NCBI RefSeq assembly: GCF_048268085.1
Contig: NZ_JBLWWF010000005.1
Location: forward strand, 176,814-240,813
DNA: 64,000 nucleotides
Direction of reading: 5' to 3'
Source: Neptunicella sp048268085
GTDB lineage: Bacteria; Pseudomonadota; Gammaproteobacteria; Enterobacterales; Alteromonadaceae
Part shown: piece by piece, positions 28,832-38,134 of the stretch
How the letters are laid out: each line of letters begins with the position of its first letter
Numbering within the stretch: the first letter of the stretch is position 1
Notes under the pieces: generated by a model
Database searches by the model: none
What the model was told of the DNA's origin: nothing
What the model saw: only the letters and a program-made list of their open reading frames with translations
Translations under genes and position numbers: made by a program

Positions 28832-29655
28832 TGGAATCGGCGATTAGTTTCAAGATTAACCAACATGCTACCTTGGGTATTTTACATCGTCCTGAATCTG
28901 CACTCCCTACAGCAGTATTGGTTGTGGTGGGAGGGCCTCAATATCGGGTAGGCAGCCATCGGCAATTTGTGCAATTGTCCCGGTTTTTAGCTAACCAAAA
29001 CATTGTTAGTTTTCGCTTTGATGTAAGAGGAATGGGCGATGCCGCTGGAGCGAAACAACCATTCGAGCAACTGGATGAGGATATTAAAGCCGCAACAGAT
29101 TGTTTATTAGCACAATGCCCTGAGGTATCTAAAGTCGTAATCTGGGGATTATGTGACGCTGCCTCGGCAGCCTTGTTATATGCCCATCACGATTCACGTA
29201 TTAGCGGTTTGGTATTACTTAATCCATGGTTACGTAATGATCAGGCAATGGCTAAAACCATGGTAAAGTTTTACTACCTGCAACGATTACTATCTAAAGC
29301 GTTTTGGCAAAAATTATTTAGTGGCAAGGTCAATATCGGAGGTAGCCTGAAAGAAGCCAAAGGCATGGTATCGAGCAGTTTACAAAAAGATCAGCAAAAC
29401 ACTCAAAGCTATCAGCAAGGTATGTTAGTCGGGGCACAACTGTTTAATGGGCCGGTTTGCTTAATATTAAGCGGCAATGATTTAACTGCACGAGAATTTA
29501 GTGAACAAACCAAAGCCGAAAAAAAATGGCAATCAGTGGTTAAACAAAAATGGCAGGAACATAAACTACCTGAAGCCGATCATACTTTTTCTGCTAATAC
29601 ACACAAACAACAAGTTGAGTTAATCACATTAAAATTTATCACAACATACCAATAA
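28831..29655 (+). CDS. Exosortase A-associated hydrolase 1 (alpha/beta hydrolase fold)
   Basis: 274 aa, hallmark GGPQYRVGSHRQFVQLSRFL and FRFDVRGMGDAAG of the PEP-CTERM hydrolase type 1 family (TIGR03100). The nucleophile elbow reads VIWGLCDAASAALLY, so Cys replaces Ser; this appears normal for the family. C-terminal LPEADHTFS supplies the His. Encoded directly after hydrolase 2 (overlap TAATG). The pair accompanies the ligase / decarboxylase / acyl-carrier set in XrtA loci, pointing to release or transfer of an acyl intermediate. Confidence 0.9.
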   Translation: MESAISFKINQHATLGILHRPESALPTAVLVVVGGPQYRVGSHRQFVQLSRFLANQNIVSFRFDVRGMGDAAGAKQPFEQLDEDIKAATDCLLAQCPEVSKVVIWGLCDAASAALLYAHHDSRISGLVLLNPWLRNDQAMAKTMVKFYYLQRLLSKAFWQKLFSGKVNIGGSLKEAKGMVSSSLQKDQQNTQSYQQGMLVGAQLFNGPVCLILSGNDLTAREFSEQTKAEKKWQSVVKQKWQEHKLPEADHTFSANTHKQQVELITLKFITTYQ

Positions 29656-29691
29656 TCCAGCCTGCCTTTGTAAAAGAGTCTCTTCGATAAC

Positions 29692-30651
29692 ATGCTTTTA
29701 CGATTCATTATAATATTTTTACTGTTGCGCAATATTGGTATATGCCAAGCGAATAACATCTTGCTAGATGGTATCAAAGTTGCCGATCTAACTAATGCGA
29801 TGCAAAAGGCTAACAACGGCAGTGTTATTTTGCTTAGCGCTGGTCGCTTTGAGCAAGCGGGGGTTTTAAGCGCGAATAACGTTACAATTCGTGGCGTTTA
29901 CGGTAAAACGATTTTGCATGGTAAAACTATCTGGGGTAAAGGTGCTTTAGTTATACGGGGAAAGCATACCCTTATTGAGAATATTGAATGTTTTGATATT
30001 CAGGTTAAAAATCAAAATGGCGCGTGCATCAGACTCGATGGCAGCGACCTGGAAATCAATAACGTTTACTTTCACGATGCCGAGCAAGGCATATTAACCG
30101 GCCCTAATCCAGGTCATGTGGTCATAAACAACAGTCGTTTTGAACGTTTAGGCAAAGCCGGTCAGGCCCACGGAATTTATATTGGCGGCGGCTCATTACT
30201 TATCAATAAGTCACGATTTTTATCATCAAAAGATGAGGGACATGAAATCAAATCCCGAGCCAGGGAAACGGTGATTATGAATTCAGTCATTGCGTCGATG
30301 GACGGGCACGATAGTCGCCTTATTGATATTCCCAACGGTGGCAGTCTAAAAATTGTCGATTCGGTTTTACAACAAGGTCAATTCACCAGTAACTGGAATT
30401 TAATTGGTTATGGGTTGGAAGGCATTAAACACCAAACCAATAGCATTACCATTCAGGGGAATATTTTTATATTAGATCGTCCGGGCGGGAGTCAGATCAT
30501 GCATGTTCAAGGTAAGCCCGCGCCCTATTTATTCTCGCAAAATACTATTATTGGATCATTTCGCGATCCTATATTCGATAACAGTAATTTATTTTACTCA
30601 TCTCGCCAACAAGCCGGCTTGGGCGACTTTCCACAATTACAAAAAGATTAA
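29692..30651 (+). CDS. Secreted right-handed parallel beta-helix protein
   Basis: 319 aa with a signal peptide (MLLRFIIIFLLLRNIGICQA). The mature part has regular beta-helix rungs (VTIRGVYGKTILHG, LIENIECFDIQV, LEINNVYFHDAEQGI, VVINNSRFERLG, LLINKSRFLSSKDEG, VIMNSVIASMDGHDSR), as in polysaccharide lyases and epimerases. It could trim or bind the exopolysaccharide. No catalytic residues can be assigned with certainty. 36 bp after hydrolase 1; ends against the convergent VanZ gene. Confidence 0.82.
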   Translation: MLLRFIIIFLLLRNIGICQANNILLDGIKVADLTNAMQKANNGSVILLSAGRFEQAGVLSANNVTIRGVYGKTILHGKTIWGKGALVIRGKHTLIENIECFDIQVKNQNGACIRLDGSDLEINNVYFHDAEQGILTGPNPGHVVINNSRFERLGKAGQAHGIYIGGGSLLINKSRFLSSKDEGHEIKSRARETVIMNSVIASMDGHDSRLIDIPNGGSLKIVDSVLQQGQFTSNWNLIGYGLEGIKHQTNSITIQGNIFILDRPGGSQIMHVQGKPAPYLFSQNTIIGSFRDPIFDNSNLFYSSRQQAGLGDFPQLQKD

Positions 30652-33039
30652 CTACTTTTCCTTGCCAAGCCCTATCCGGTTAGCCATCGTCAACCACGGA
30701 TGTGTTTGTGTCACTGCGATAAATCCAATTAAAACGTAATGAACAATAAAGAAGCGTACCATCAGTTCTTGAGCGGGGAGGTAATGCTCACGATCGGCGC
30801 TAAACAAAAATTGCATCGCAGAAAATACCTTACCATATTTTAAAATGACGCTTTCTAATCCAAGTTGCAGTAGCCAATAGCCTAAAGGTGCGGAACACAA
30901 AATGAATAGCGTACTTACCGCTTTCCCCTTTGAATTTAGCTTCCGTAACATTGTGAGTACTAACCCGCAATGTAGTAACAGGATAAAATACAGTGCGATA
31001 AATACACTATAAAACGAACGTCCTTGATACTTAAATAGTTCAATTAGATTATCGGTGGCAGCAAAGTGAATCACTACTAAATAGGTAATCGCCATAGCAA
31101 TAACTAACAACAACAGCATATGTAAATGACGAACCTGAATCGCATAGCGCAGTTTTAGTACGATGCCACTGCTATAAAATAGCGCGACTGAAAATAACAA
31201 AAACAAGCCAACAAAACGGTAAAGCATTTCTATTTCCGGCAATCTGCCCCACACCGGAGAGCCAAGAATATCGTGAATACTTTCCAATGGAAAAATGACT
31301 CGAACGAGCAACCAAGCAACTAATGTATGGATTAAAATCCAAAATTCTGGTCGGATAGGCAAACGCTGTTTGATGACAGCATTATTTGCGGCGTGTCGGG
31401 CTGGCTGATGTTGTTGCAATACTATTGCCAAAGGTAAACCAAATACCCAAAAGCCGCACAATACTAATCCCACCAACCTCAGCCAGCGAAAATCACCGGC
31501 CACCAACTCCTTAATGTTATATGGCACGGCAGATAGATTAAGTAACCAAGAGAGAATTACAGCCAGTATGATGACTACCAATCCCATTACCCAACTATTG
31601 GTTAGTTTGCTTTCATGAATGGTTTTATGTACTTCAACCGCTTTGTCGTTGGTTGGTTGAGTCGCTCGGTTAGTCTGTGCATTATTTTCATGAATAACAT
31701 TCGGTTTGGGGCGACTGGATAATAATTGCATCAATTTACCGCCTAGAAATAATCCCCCCCATGCCAGCAAAACATCGGTTGAATTAGCGGTTTTTTCCGG
31801 TATCAGAACTTGTCCAAATTCCAGCAATAAAAATAACCCCGCTCCCGCGGCCCACACTAGCCAACGCAGGCTTTTGTTTTGCACGTTAATAGTTACATAT
31901 GCAATCCATACCCCAAACGGCATTGCAATTAGAACTTTCTGCAACAAACGGGTTAACGCATTGTATTCACTAGTGAAATAATAAGTTTTAAATGGAACAG
32001 AAAAGAAACCATCTAACTTAGCGCTTAATTCGGCTTGGTTGATTTGCCAATTAAACGGATACCAATACACTAACAGTAAAACAATCATCCATGCGGCTCC
32101 GCTTAGCCACATAATTGATTTACTCGTAGAAATACTCGTCACGTCAGGGTTAGCGGAAGTTAATTGAGGCGAGATGTATTTTTGATACAAATATAGTCCG
32201 ATTGCGGCTCCAATACCTGCGGTAATCACGTCGGTAACATCCGTAGAACGGCTGTACACAAATAACTGGCAAAGTTCGATACCAGTAGCCACCAGTACGA
32301 CTGTCCACCAAACTCGGCGATAAGATAGCGGTTTATATAACAAGGTGAGAATTGCCAGCGGGATCCACAACATGATATCAGTCAGGATCTCATACGCAAT
32401 CAGCAGCGCACTACCTGAAAATGTGGCAAAAGGCAGTATATTAATCCGACCTTCTTTCCATTTATGGTAAAGCTCTATTGGGCTTAAATACAGGTCCAGT
32501 GGCATAACACTATAAATAAACACTCCGGCCACATACAGAAACAATAAGTTACGCCATTTATGATTTCCCCCTGATGTTTGGAACCAATTGTCTAACCAAG
32601 TGAAAAAGCGATGATAAGTAAATTTCCAAACAGTAACACCGATACCACCGCCAATAAATTCCGCCATAATATCGTTCTGTGACACTGTACGCTGTGGGAA
32701 ATATAGTTGAGTAAACTCAATACATGCAGCTAATACAGCGCTAGCGATGTAGACGACTATCATCAAAAGTGCTGTTGTATGGTGGGAATAGGGGCGATTA
32801 AGGATGAAAAATGACATCCATAAATAACTAAGTGGAAAAAATAGCAAGCCATTGGCGACCCAATCAGCACGAGAATGAATATCTAACTGTAAATAGGGGA
32901 TTGCCTTGAACTGTCTAACGGCTTCGCTGAAGGGAATATAGTGATATTCCAGTGGAACCAGGCTGCCATAAATAACAAAGATGCTATAAACGACAGCGCA
33001 ACCAAGGATAAATTTGTAAGTACCGGATTCAACTTGCAT
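30652..33039 (-). CDS. Large polytopic membrane protein with three VanZ-like domains
   Basis: 795 aa, about 18-20 hydrophobic segments. Three VanZ-like units are recognisable by the repeated pattern [IL]E(F/L)xQ...DV/DI...GG/GA: LAACIEFTQLYFPQRTVSQND (about 100-130), GIELCQLFVYSRSTDVTD (about 250-280) and LLLEFGQVLIPEKTANSTDV (about 395-430). After a charged linker (about 445-475) a further block of six or more membrane helices follows. VanZ-like proteins are common in exosortase loci but usually shorter. Role unknown. 18 bp downstream of the decarboxylase, same strand. Confidence 0.85.
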   Translation of the reverse strand: MQVESGTYKFILGCAVVYSIFVIYGSLVPLEYHYIPFSEAVRQFKAIPYLQLDIHSRADWVANGLLFFPLSYLWMSFFILNRPYSHHTTALLMIVVYIASAVLAACIEFTQLYFPQRTVSQNDIMAEFIGGGIGVTVWKFTYHRFFTWLDNWFQTSGGNHKWRNLLFLYVAGVFIYSVMPLDLYLSPIELYHKWKEGRINILPFATFSGSALLIAYEILTDIMLWIPLAILTLLYKPLSYRRVWWTVVLVATGIELCQLFVYSRSTDVTDVITAGIGAAIGLYLYQKYISPQLTSANPDVTSISTSKSIMWLSGAAWMIVLLLVYWYPFNWQINQAELSAKLDGFFSVPFKTYYFTSEYNALTRLLQKVLIAMPFGVWIAYVTINVQNKSLRWLVWAAGAGLFLLLEFGQVLIPEKTANSTDVLLAWGGLFLGGKLMQLLSSRPKPNVIHENNAQTNRATQPTNDKAVEVHKTIHESKLTNSWVMGLVVIILAVILSWLLNLSAVPYNIKELVAGDFRWLRLVGLVLCGFWVFGLPLAIVLQQHQPARHAANNAVIKQRLPIRPEFWILIHTLVAWLLVRVIFPLESIHDILGSPVWGRLPEIEMLYRFVGLFLLFSVALFYSSGIVLKLRYAIQVRHLHMLLLLVIAMAITYLVVIHFAATDNLIELFKYQGRSFYSVFIALYFILLLHCGLVLTMLRKLNSKGKAVSTLFILCSAPLGYWLLQLGLESVILKYGKVFSAMQFLFSADREHYLPAQELMVRFFIVHYVLIGFIAVTQTHPWLTMANRIGLGKEK

Positions 33040-33057
33040 ATCACCGGATCCTGTTAG

Positions 33058-34293
33058 TTAAAGTAGTATTTCTGCAACGTTAGGATGGCCCAAAAAGTCT
33101 TGAGGACTGGCAGTAGGGCCATACGCACCAGATTGATAAACCACAAACCAGTCACCGATTTCCGCTTCCGGTAGCGCGATCTTATCGGCTAATGAATCCA
33201 GAGGTGTGCATAAAGGCCCTGCTACGTTGACCGCTTCACTGGCAGGTTGATTTAATTTATTGCCAATCGCCACCGGATAGTTTTTGCGGATCACCTGACC
33301 AAAATTACCTGAGTTAGATAAATGATGATGCAAACCACCCACCGTCATCAAATAGGTTTGGCCACGGGAGACTTTTTTATCGGTGATCTTGCAAGCATAA
33401 ACACCGGCTTCTGCTACCAGAAAGCGACCTAATTCAATAACCAGCTCGGTGTTTTGCAGATCGATGCTAGTGGCTGCCAGCAAGGATTTAAGGTTTTCGC
33501 CAATCGGGGCTAAATCCAGACGTCGTTCACCCGGGAAATAGGGAATACCGAATCCGCCACCCAGGTTGACTGATTTGACCGGCACTGGAGTGAGTTCAAT
33601 AAGTTTTTCTGCCAGACTAAATGTTTGATTATGCGCATCGATCAACGCCTCGGATTTGAGATTCTGTGAGCCACAGAAAATATGAAAACCGTGGAATTCG
33701 ATAGCCTGATAATCAAGTTCCGGTAATATTTCGACCAAACGCTCTTCATCAATACCAAATTGTTTGGGGCCACCGGCCATTTTCATGCCAGAAGCTTTAA
33801 GTTCAAAAGCAGGATTGACCCGAAAGGCAATATGCGGTTTTTTACCCAATCGCTGACCCGCTTCGATTGCACGAGCAAGTTCTGTTTCGGACTCAATATT
33901 CAACGTCACCCCCGCCACTACAGCAGCTTCAATTTCGGTGATTTGCTTGGCCGGTCCGGCAAAACTGATATCCCGCGCATCGGTAGAGGTCTGCAGTGCT
34001 AATATCAATTCCTTTTGGGACGCGACATCCAGACCATCAACTAATGGACTGATAAAGTTTACTATTGCCGAATTAGGATTGGCTTTAATAGCAAAATGCA
34101 GCTTGATAGGTGCAGGAATATATTGCTTAAACTTGGCGATTTGCGCCTGGATCACATTTTTGTCATACGCATAAAAAACCGCTTTGCCAAGTAATCCGCC
34201 AATGGCATCCAGATCCATCCCACCTACCAGCAAGTGTCCATTTCGTTGTTCAAATTGATCCATGCTTTCATGGGTAGGGGTCATTTTGCTCAT
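33058..34293 (-). CDS. PLP-dependent decarboxylase, exosortase A-associated
   Basis: 411 aa alanine-racemase-fold decarboxylase, related to diaminopimelate/ornithine decarboxylases (TIGR03099). The PLP lysine lies in LHFAIKANPNSAIV; the phosphate site is VNLGGGFGIPYFPGERR; the C-terminal CTPLDSLADK contains the cross-subunit Cys, and YQSGAYG follows. It probably makes an amine or amino-acyl unit used with the ligase and acyl carrier protein. Start ATG 34293 follows GAGAT by six bases. Normally beside the ligase gene; here 676 bp carrying a GIY-YIG unit separate them. Confidence 0.92.
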   Translation of the reverse strand: MSKMTPTHESMDQFEQRNGHLLVGGMDLDAIGGLLGKAVFYAYDKNVIQAQIAKFKQYIPAPIKLHFAIKANPNSAIVNFISPLVDGLDVASQKELILALQTSTDARDISFAGPAKQITEIEAAVVAGVTLNIESETELARAIEAGQRLGKKPHIAFRVNPAFELKASGMKMAGGPKQFGIDEERLVEILPELDYQAIEFHGFHIFCGSQNLKSEALIDAHNQTFSLAEKLIELTPVPVKSVNLGGGFGIPYFPGERRLDLAPIGENLKSLLAATSIDLQNTELVIELGRFLVAEAGVYACKITDKKVSRGQTYLMTVGGLHHHLSNSGNFGQVIRKNYPVAIGNKLNQPASEAVNVAGPLCTPLDSLADKIALPEAEIGDWFVVYQSGAYGPTASPQDFLGHPNVAEILL

Positions 34294-34333
34294 TGTTTAT
34301 CTCAACTTAATTAAAAACTATATTTGCCATTGG

Positions 34334-34360
34334 ACCCCGGCCCAAAAGACTACCGGGGTG
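34334..34360 (-). repeat. Left hairpin repeat of the GIY-YIG unit
   Basis: Arms ACCCCGG and CCGGGGT pair perfectly over 7 bp around the loop CCCAAAAGACTA. The reverse complement of this copy matches the right copy at 34868 except for paired changes in both arms and one loop base. Confidence 0.7.
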
Positions 34361-34465
34361 ACGACTTCTGCGTAACGGTGATAACCTTGGCAGCTTTAAT
34401 GCTCACGTTCACTTACACCACTGTCATCCCTTCGAAGGCAGGGAACCAACTTCCGTAACCCAGAG

Positions 34466-34753
34466 TTACAATAACCCATGATATAAATCTTGCCATAGTG
34501 GATTTTTCTCTTCAATTAACCTTATTTTCCAAGATCGTTTCCACTTTTTAATTTGCTTTTCACGCACAATTGCTTGAGTCATATCTTCATGTATTTCAAA
34601 GTAAACTAAATGGTATATGGCGTATCGCTGCGTAAAACCCTCAACTTGATTATTTTTATGTTGCCAAACTCGTTTAATCAGATCTGATGTAACACCTGCA
34701 TATAAAGTGCCGTGCCGCTGGCTAGCTAGTATATAGACAGCAGGTTGCTTCAC
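34466..34753 (-). CDS. Single-domain GIY-YIG nuclease family protein
   Basis: 95 aa. VYILASQRHGTLYAGVTSDL provides the GIY (VYI) and YIG-equivalent (LYAGVT) elements, with the catalytic Arg in LIKRVWQHKNN and a Glu in VREKQIKKWKR. The frame is open from 34783, but AAGGAGG ends six bases before GTG 34753, which fixes the start there. Function of such solo proteins is poorly known. It interrupts a ligase-decarboxylase gene pair and lies between inverted hairpin repeats. Confidence 0.88.
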   Translation of the reverse strand: MKQPAVYILASQRHGTLYAGVTSDLIKRVWQHKNNQVEGFTQRYAIYHLVYFEIHEDMTQAIVREKQIKKWKRSWKIRLIEEKNPLWQDLYHGLL

Positions 34754-34867
34754 AATCATCCTCCTTGTTGTGTAGGTTTCCACTTCATGGGAATGGCATA
34801 TTTTAATTTCCCCATTTTGTCATTCCGCGTGCGCAGTTTTGGTTATCCCTCATATTCAAACTTGGTC

Positions 34868-34893
34868 ATTCCGGTAGTGTTTTGGGCCGGAAT
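34868..34893 (+). repeat. Right hairpin repeat of the GIY-YIG unit
   Basis: Arms ATTCCGG and CCGGAAT pair perfectly over 7 bp around loop TAGTGTTTTGGG. Relative to the left copy both arms changed in step (CC/GG to TT/AA), so base pairing is kept. Confidence 0.7.
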
Positions 34894-34969
34894 CCATTCT
34901 TTAGATCGTCGCCCGAAGCTCGACACTCATAGCGTTATTACTTTTTCTGTGTTCTTAGGGTCTATAAAA

Positions 34970-36544
34970 TTAACTGCCATATTTCTCTTTTGCTTGTGCG
35001 GCGAGTAATGCCCGATCCACCTTGCCATTTGGATTACGCGGCAATGCGGTATGAATCTCTATATATTTAGGGTGCATAAAATTCGGCAACGCTTTTTTAA
35101 GCGCTTTCGTTAATTCATCCTGACCAAGACTTTCAGGCTGCTTAAGTACAATAAACACGACAATGGCCTGACCCAGTTCTAAATCCGGGACTCCTGTGGC
35201 TATCGCTTCGCCCACCTGATCACTGCCTTGATAGCAGCCTTCTTCGATTTCCATCGGACTGACGCGATAACCTGACGTCTTGATCATTTCATCGCGACGC
35301 CCGACAAAATACAAAAAACCGTCCTTATCTTTCTTAACGGTATCACCGGACCACACTGCCATTTCAGTTAGTACCAAACCTTTATCCTGATCGGGTACCG
35401 GCTTAAACCGTTCTGAGGTTTTCTCGGGCGCGTTCCAGTAACCTAAGCTGACATGGGGGCCACGATGCACCAGTTCGCCCGGTTCATCAGCATCACATTC
35501 GGTGCCATCTTCACGGACTACCATCACCTCCGCATTAGGAATGGCTTTCCCCATCGATCCTACTCTTTCATCTATTAGCTCAGGGGGTAAGTAAGTACTT
35601 CTGAATGCTTCGGTTAATCCATACATTAAATAAGGTTTGGCATTAACAAAGGTGGTGCGTAATTGACTAAGCGTGACTTGCGGCATCGCGCCACCGGAGT
35701 TAGTGAGATAACGCAAACTTTGGGTCGCCGAGGCAGGCCAATTGGCTTTCATTAATTGCTGCCATAACGGAGGAACAGCAGCCAAACCGGTAACCTGATG
35801 TTTTTCGATGGTTTTAATCACATCACCGGCTAAAAAATAATCCATTAAGATACAGGTCGCACCGACCGAAAAGGCCGTGGTTAGTTGGCTTAAACCATAA
35901 TCAAAACTGAGGGGTAGTAAGGCCAATATGACATCATCGGCGGTATTTTGCAGGTAACTGGCCACACTGTTGGCACCACACACCAAGTTACGATGTGATA
36001 ATACGACACCTTTAGGTTTGCCAGTACTGCCTGAGGTATACAATATTGCCGCCATATCATTTTCGGTAAGCGGTTCAGAACAGGGTCCTTTGGCCAATAA
36101 GTCTTGATAAAGATGGCACTGAATCTGTGCTGGAAGTTCTGCGGGCATCTTATCCGTCAAAACAATATGTTCAAGAGAAGAGCATTGCTCAACAATATCA
36201 GCCAGGGCTTTTAGTCTATCCGAGCTGGTGACAAGCACTCTCACGTCGCAATCATTCAGAATATGCTGCACTTGGGGAGCTTTTAATACCGAATTGACGG
36301 GGACAAAAGTACCACCGGCATAACTGGTGGCAAACAGGCTTACAACATTTTCCGGAACCTTGGGTAAAAAAGCCGCCACTCGTTCTGATCGTTTTAATCC
36401 CAGCTTTGTCAGTCCAGAGGCAAATTGTTCAACCAATTCATTGAGTTGGGCATAACTTAATTGCTGCTGTTTATGGATAACGGCAGGCTTATTAGGATAA
36501 CGTTGCGCTGTCGTTGAGATTAACTGGTGAAAAAACATAACCAT
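34970..36544 (-). CDS. Acyl-CoA ligase (AMP-forming), exosortase A-associated
   Basis: 524 aa member of the ANL superfamily (PEP-CTERM ligase, TIGR03098). The P-loop is AAILYTSGSTGKPKGVVLSH, the adenine-binding motif YLMYGLTEAFRST, the hinge region VWSGDTVKKDKDGFLYFVGR and the C-terminal catalytic Lys lies in RNPNGKVDRALL. It probably activates an acid and loads it onto the acyl carrier protein encoded divergently at 36686. Start ATG 36544 with AGGGA 11 bases upstream. Confidence 0.92.
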   Translation of the reverse strand: MVMFFHQLISTTAQRYPNKPAVIHKQQQLSYAQLNELVEQFASGLTKLGLKRSERVAAFLPKVPENVVSLFATSYAGGTFVPVNSVLKAPQVQHILNDCDVRVLVTSSDRLKALADIVEQCSSLEHIVLTDKMPAELPAQIQCHLYQDLLAKGPCSEPLTENDMAAILYTSGSTGKPKGVVLSHRNLVCGANSVASYLQNTADDVILALLPLSFDYGLSQLTTAFSVGATCILMDYFLAGDVIKTIEKHQVTGLAAVPPLWQQLMKANWPASATQSLRYLTNSGGAMPQVTLSQLRTTFVNAKPYLMYGLTEAFRSTYLPPELIDERVGSMGKAIPNAEVMVVREDGTECDADEPGELVHRGPHVSLGYWNAPEKTSERFKPVPDQDKGLVLTEMAVWSGDTVKKDKDGFLYFVGRRDEMIKTSGYRVSPMEIEEGCYQGSDQVGEAIATGVPDLELGQAIVVFIVLKQPESLGQDELTKALKKALPNFMHPKYIEIHTALPRNPNGKVDRALLAAQAKEKYGS

Positions 36545-36685
36545 TGATCAAACATTCCCTCTTAAAGTTACTTTTGTGTGTTCCTTATCCGTTTAAATAA
36601 TGGAACAATAGCTTATATTGACGGCTTAAACACACGCTGTCCATAAAACGTACTTATAAAAGCGAATAATACAGGTAGTTGGCAA

Positions 36686-36928
36686 ATGAATGTAGCAGCA
36701 CACGTAAAAGATATACTGATCAACGTATTACAGATTTCTGATGACACCCAATTTGATGATGATACGCTGTTGCTTGGTGCCATTCCGGAATTCGATTCTA
36801 TGGCCATTGTCGCGGTCATTACCACTATTGAAGAAACCTTTGGGATTGAAATCGATGATGACGAAATCAGTGCTGATGTGTTTGAAGATTTTGGCACATT
36901 AACCAGCTTTGTTGCAGAGAAAGTTTAA
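36686..36928 (+). CDS. Acyl carrier protein, XrtA-associated
   Basis: 80 aa phosphopantetheine-binding protein; Ser38 in PEFDSMAIVAVI is the predicted 4'-phosphopantetheine site. The acidic helix IEETFGIEIDDDEIS is typical. It is the likely carrier for the ligase product and sits divergent to the ligase with a 141-bp shared region. That region has a TTGACG box at 36618 but only a poor -10. It leads into wecB 36 bp later. Confidence 0.9.
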   Translation: MNVAAHVKDILINVLQISDDTQFDDDTLLLGAIPEFDSMAIVAVITTIEETFGIEIDDDEISADVFEDFGTLTSFVAEKV

Positions 36929-36964
36929 CATCAATAAAAGCTGTCAGGGATAAGGATAAAAGAC

Positions 36965-38089
36965 GTGAATTACAAGAAAATCCTACTGGTGTTTGGGACT
37001 CGACCAGAAGCTATAAAAATGGCTCCACTGGTACTGGAACTACAAAAACACACCGCTTTAGATATAAAGGTCTGTGTCACCGCACAACATAGGGAGATGC
37101 TTGATCAGGTATTAAACCTGTTTAATCTCACGCCTGACTACGATCTGAATTTAATGCAGCCCGGGCAGGATTTATATGATATCACCACCCGCGCGTTACT
37201 GGGCCTGCGTGATGTTTTCACCGAAGCGAAACCTGATCTGGTGTTAGTACATGGTGATACCACCACCACTTTTGCAGCATCATTATCGGCTTTTTACCAA
37301 AAAATTCCTGTGGGACATATTGAAGCAGGCCTGCGTACCGGCGATATCTACAGCCCCTGGCCGGAAGAAGTTAACCGCCGTCTAACTGGTGCTTTGACTA
37401 AATTACACTTTGCCCCAACCGCAAAAGCACAACAGAACTTGTTAACCGAGAATGTTGATGAGAATACAGTGTTTGTTACTGGCAATACCGTTATCGACGC
37501 CTTGATTCAGGTAGAAAAATTGATTGAGGAAAATCACTCTCTCAATCATGAACTATCACAAAAATTCGACTTTATTGATCCTGATAAAAAACTGATTCTG
37601 GTTACCGGCCATCGACGCGAAAGTTTTGGCGACGGTTTTGAACGGATTTGTCAGGCACTCAAAAAGTTAGCCGAAAAACCCGATGTACAAATTTGCTATC
37701 CAATGCATCTAAACCCCAATGTCAGGGAGCCGGTCGATCGCATACTCAGCGGCATATGTAACGTTCATTTAATTGAGCCACAGGATTATCTGCCTTTTGT
37801 ATATTTGATGAGTAAATCCTATCTGATTTTGACCGATTCAGGTGGTGTACAAGAAGAAGCTCCCTCATTAGGTAAGCCGGTATTGGTCATGCGCGATACC
37901 ACTGAACGGCCGGAAGCCGTTGAAGCAGGAACCGTTAAATTGGTCGGAACGGATTATGACTGTATCGTTAATGAAGCAACCCAATTGCTGGATAATGAAG
38001 CGGCCTATAAAGAGATGTCCTTTGCCCATAATCCTTATGGCGATGGCAAGGCTTGCGAGCGAATTGCACAAATAATTTTAAACAACTAA
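36965..38089 (+). CDS. wecB: UDP-N-acetylglucosamine 2-epimerase (non-hydrolysing)
   Basis: Makes UDP-ManNAc from UDP-GlcNAc. 374 aa with VFGTRPEAIKMAPLV, HGDTTTTFA, HIEAGLRTGD, TGHRRESFGDGFE and TDSGGVQEEAPSLGKPVLVM, all conserved in WecB. Start is GTG 36965 with AAGGA 8 bases upstream. Followed by wecC, so the glycan probably contains ManNAcA or a derivative. Confidence 0.95.
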   Translation: MNYKKILLVFGTRPEAIKMAPLVLELQKHTALDIKVCVTAQHREMLDQVLNLFNLTPDYDLNLMQPGQDLYDITTRALLGLRDVFTEAKPDLVLVHGDTTTTFAASLSAFYQKIPVGHIEAGLRTGDIYSPWPEEVNRRLTGALTKLHFAPTAKAQQNLLTENVDENTVFVTGNTVIDALIQVEKLIEENHSLNHELSQKFDFIDPDKKLILVTGHRRESFGDGFERICQALKKLAEKPDVQICYPMHLNPNVREPVDRILSGICNVHLIEPQDYLPFVYLMSKSYLILTDSGGVQEEAPSLGKPVLVMRDTTERPEAVEAGTVKLVGTDYDCIVNEATQLLDNEAAYKEMSFAHNPYGDGKACERIAQIILNN

Positions 38090-38134
38090 TGAATATGGCC
38101 TCCACGTGAAAATGTTTTTTAAAAAGGATTAAAA

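Larger units (their letters stand above)
34328..34897. mobile_element. Small putative mobile unit: inverted hairpin repeats flanking a GIY-YIG gene
   Basis: The 459 bases between the decarboxylase and the GIY-YIG start, and the bases after it, hold repeats. The left copy (34328-34365, read on minus) and right copy (34864-34897, read on plus) share core CCGGTAGTnTTTTGGGCCGG. Each forms a 7-bp perfect hairpin. Extra GTCATYCC half-units lie at 34423 and 34819. This layout, a solo GIY-YIG gene between outward repeats, suggests a non-autonomous or nuclease-mobilised element. No target-site duplication was established. Confidence 0.55.

Noticed and set aside
34970..36544. Treating the acyl-CoA ligase as a nonribosomal peptide synthetase fragment
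   Set aside because: Single adenylating domain, full length for a stand-alone ANL ligase, no condensation or carrier domain fused; the carrier is a separate gene.
36618..36646. TTGACG-N17-CCATAA as a sigma-70 promoter for the acyl carrier protein
   Set aside because: The -35 is good but the -10 is poor; not listed as a feature.
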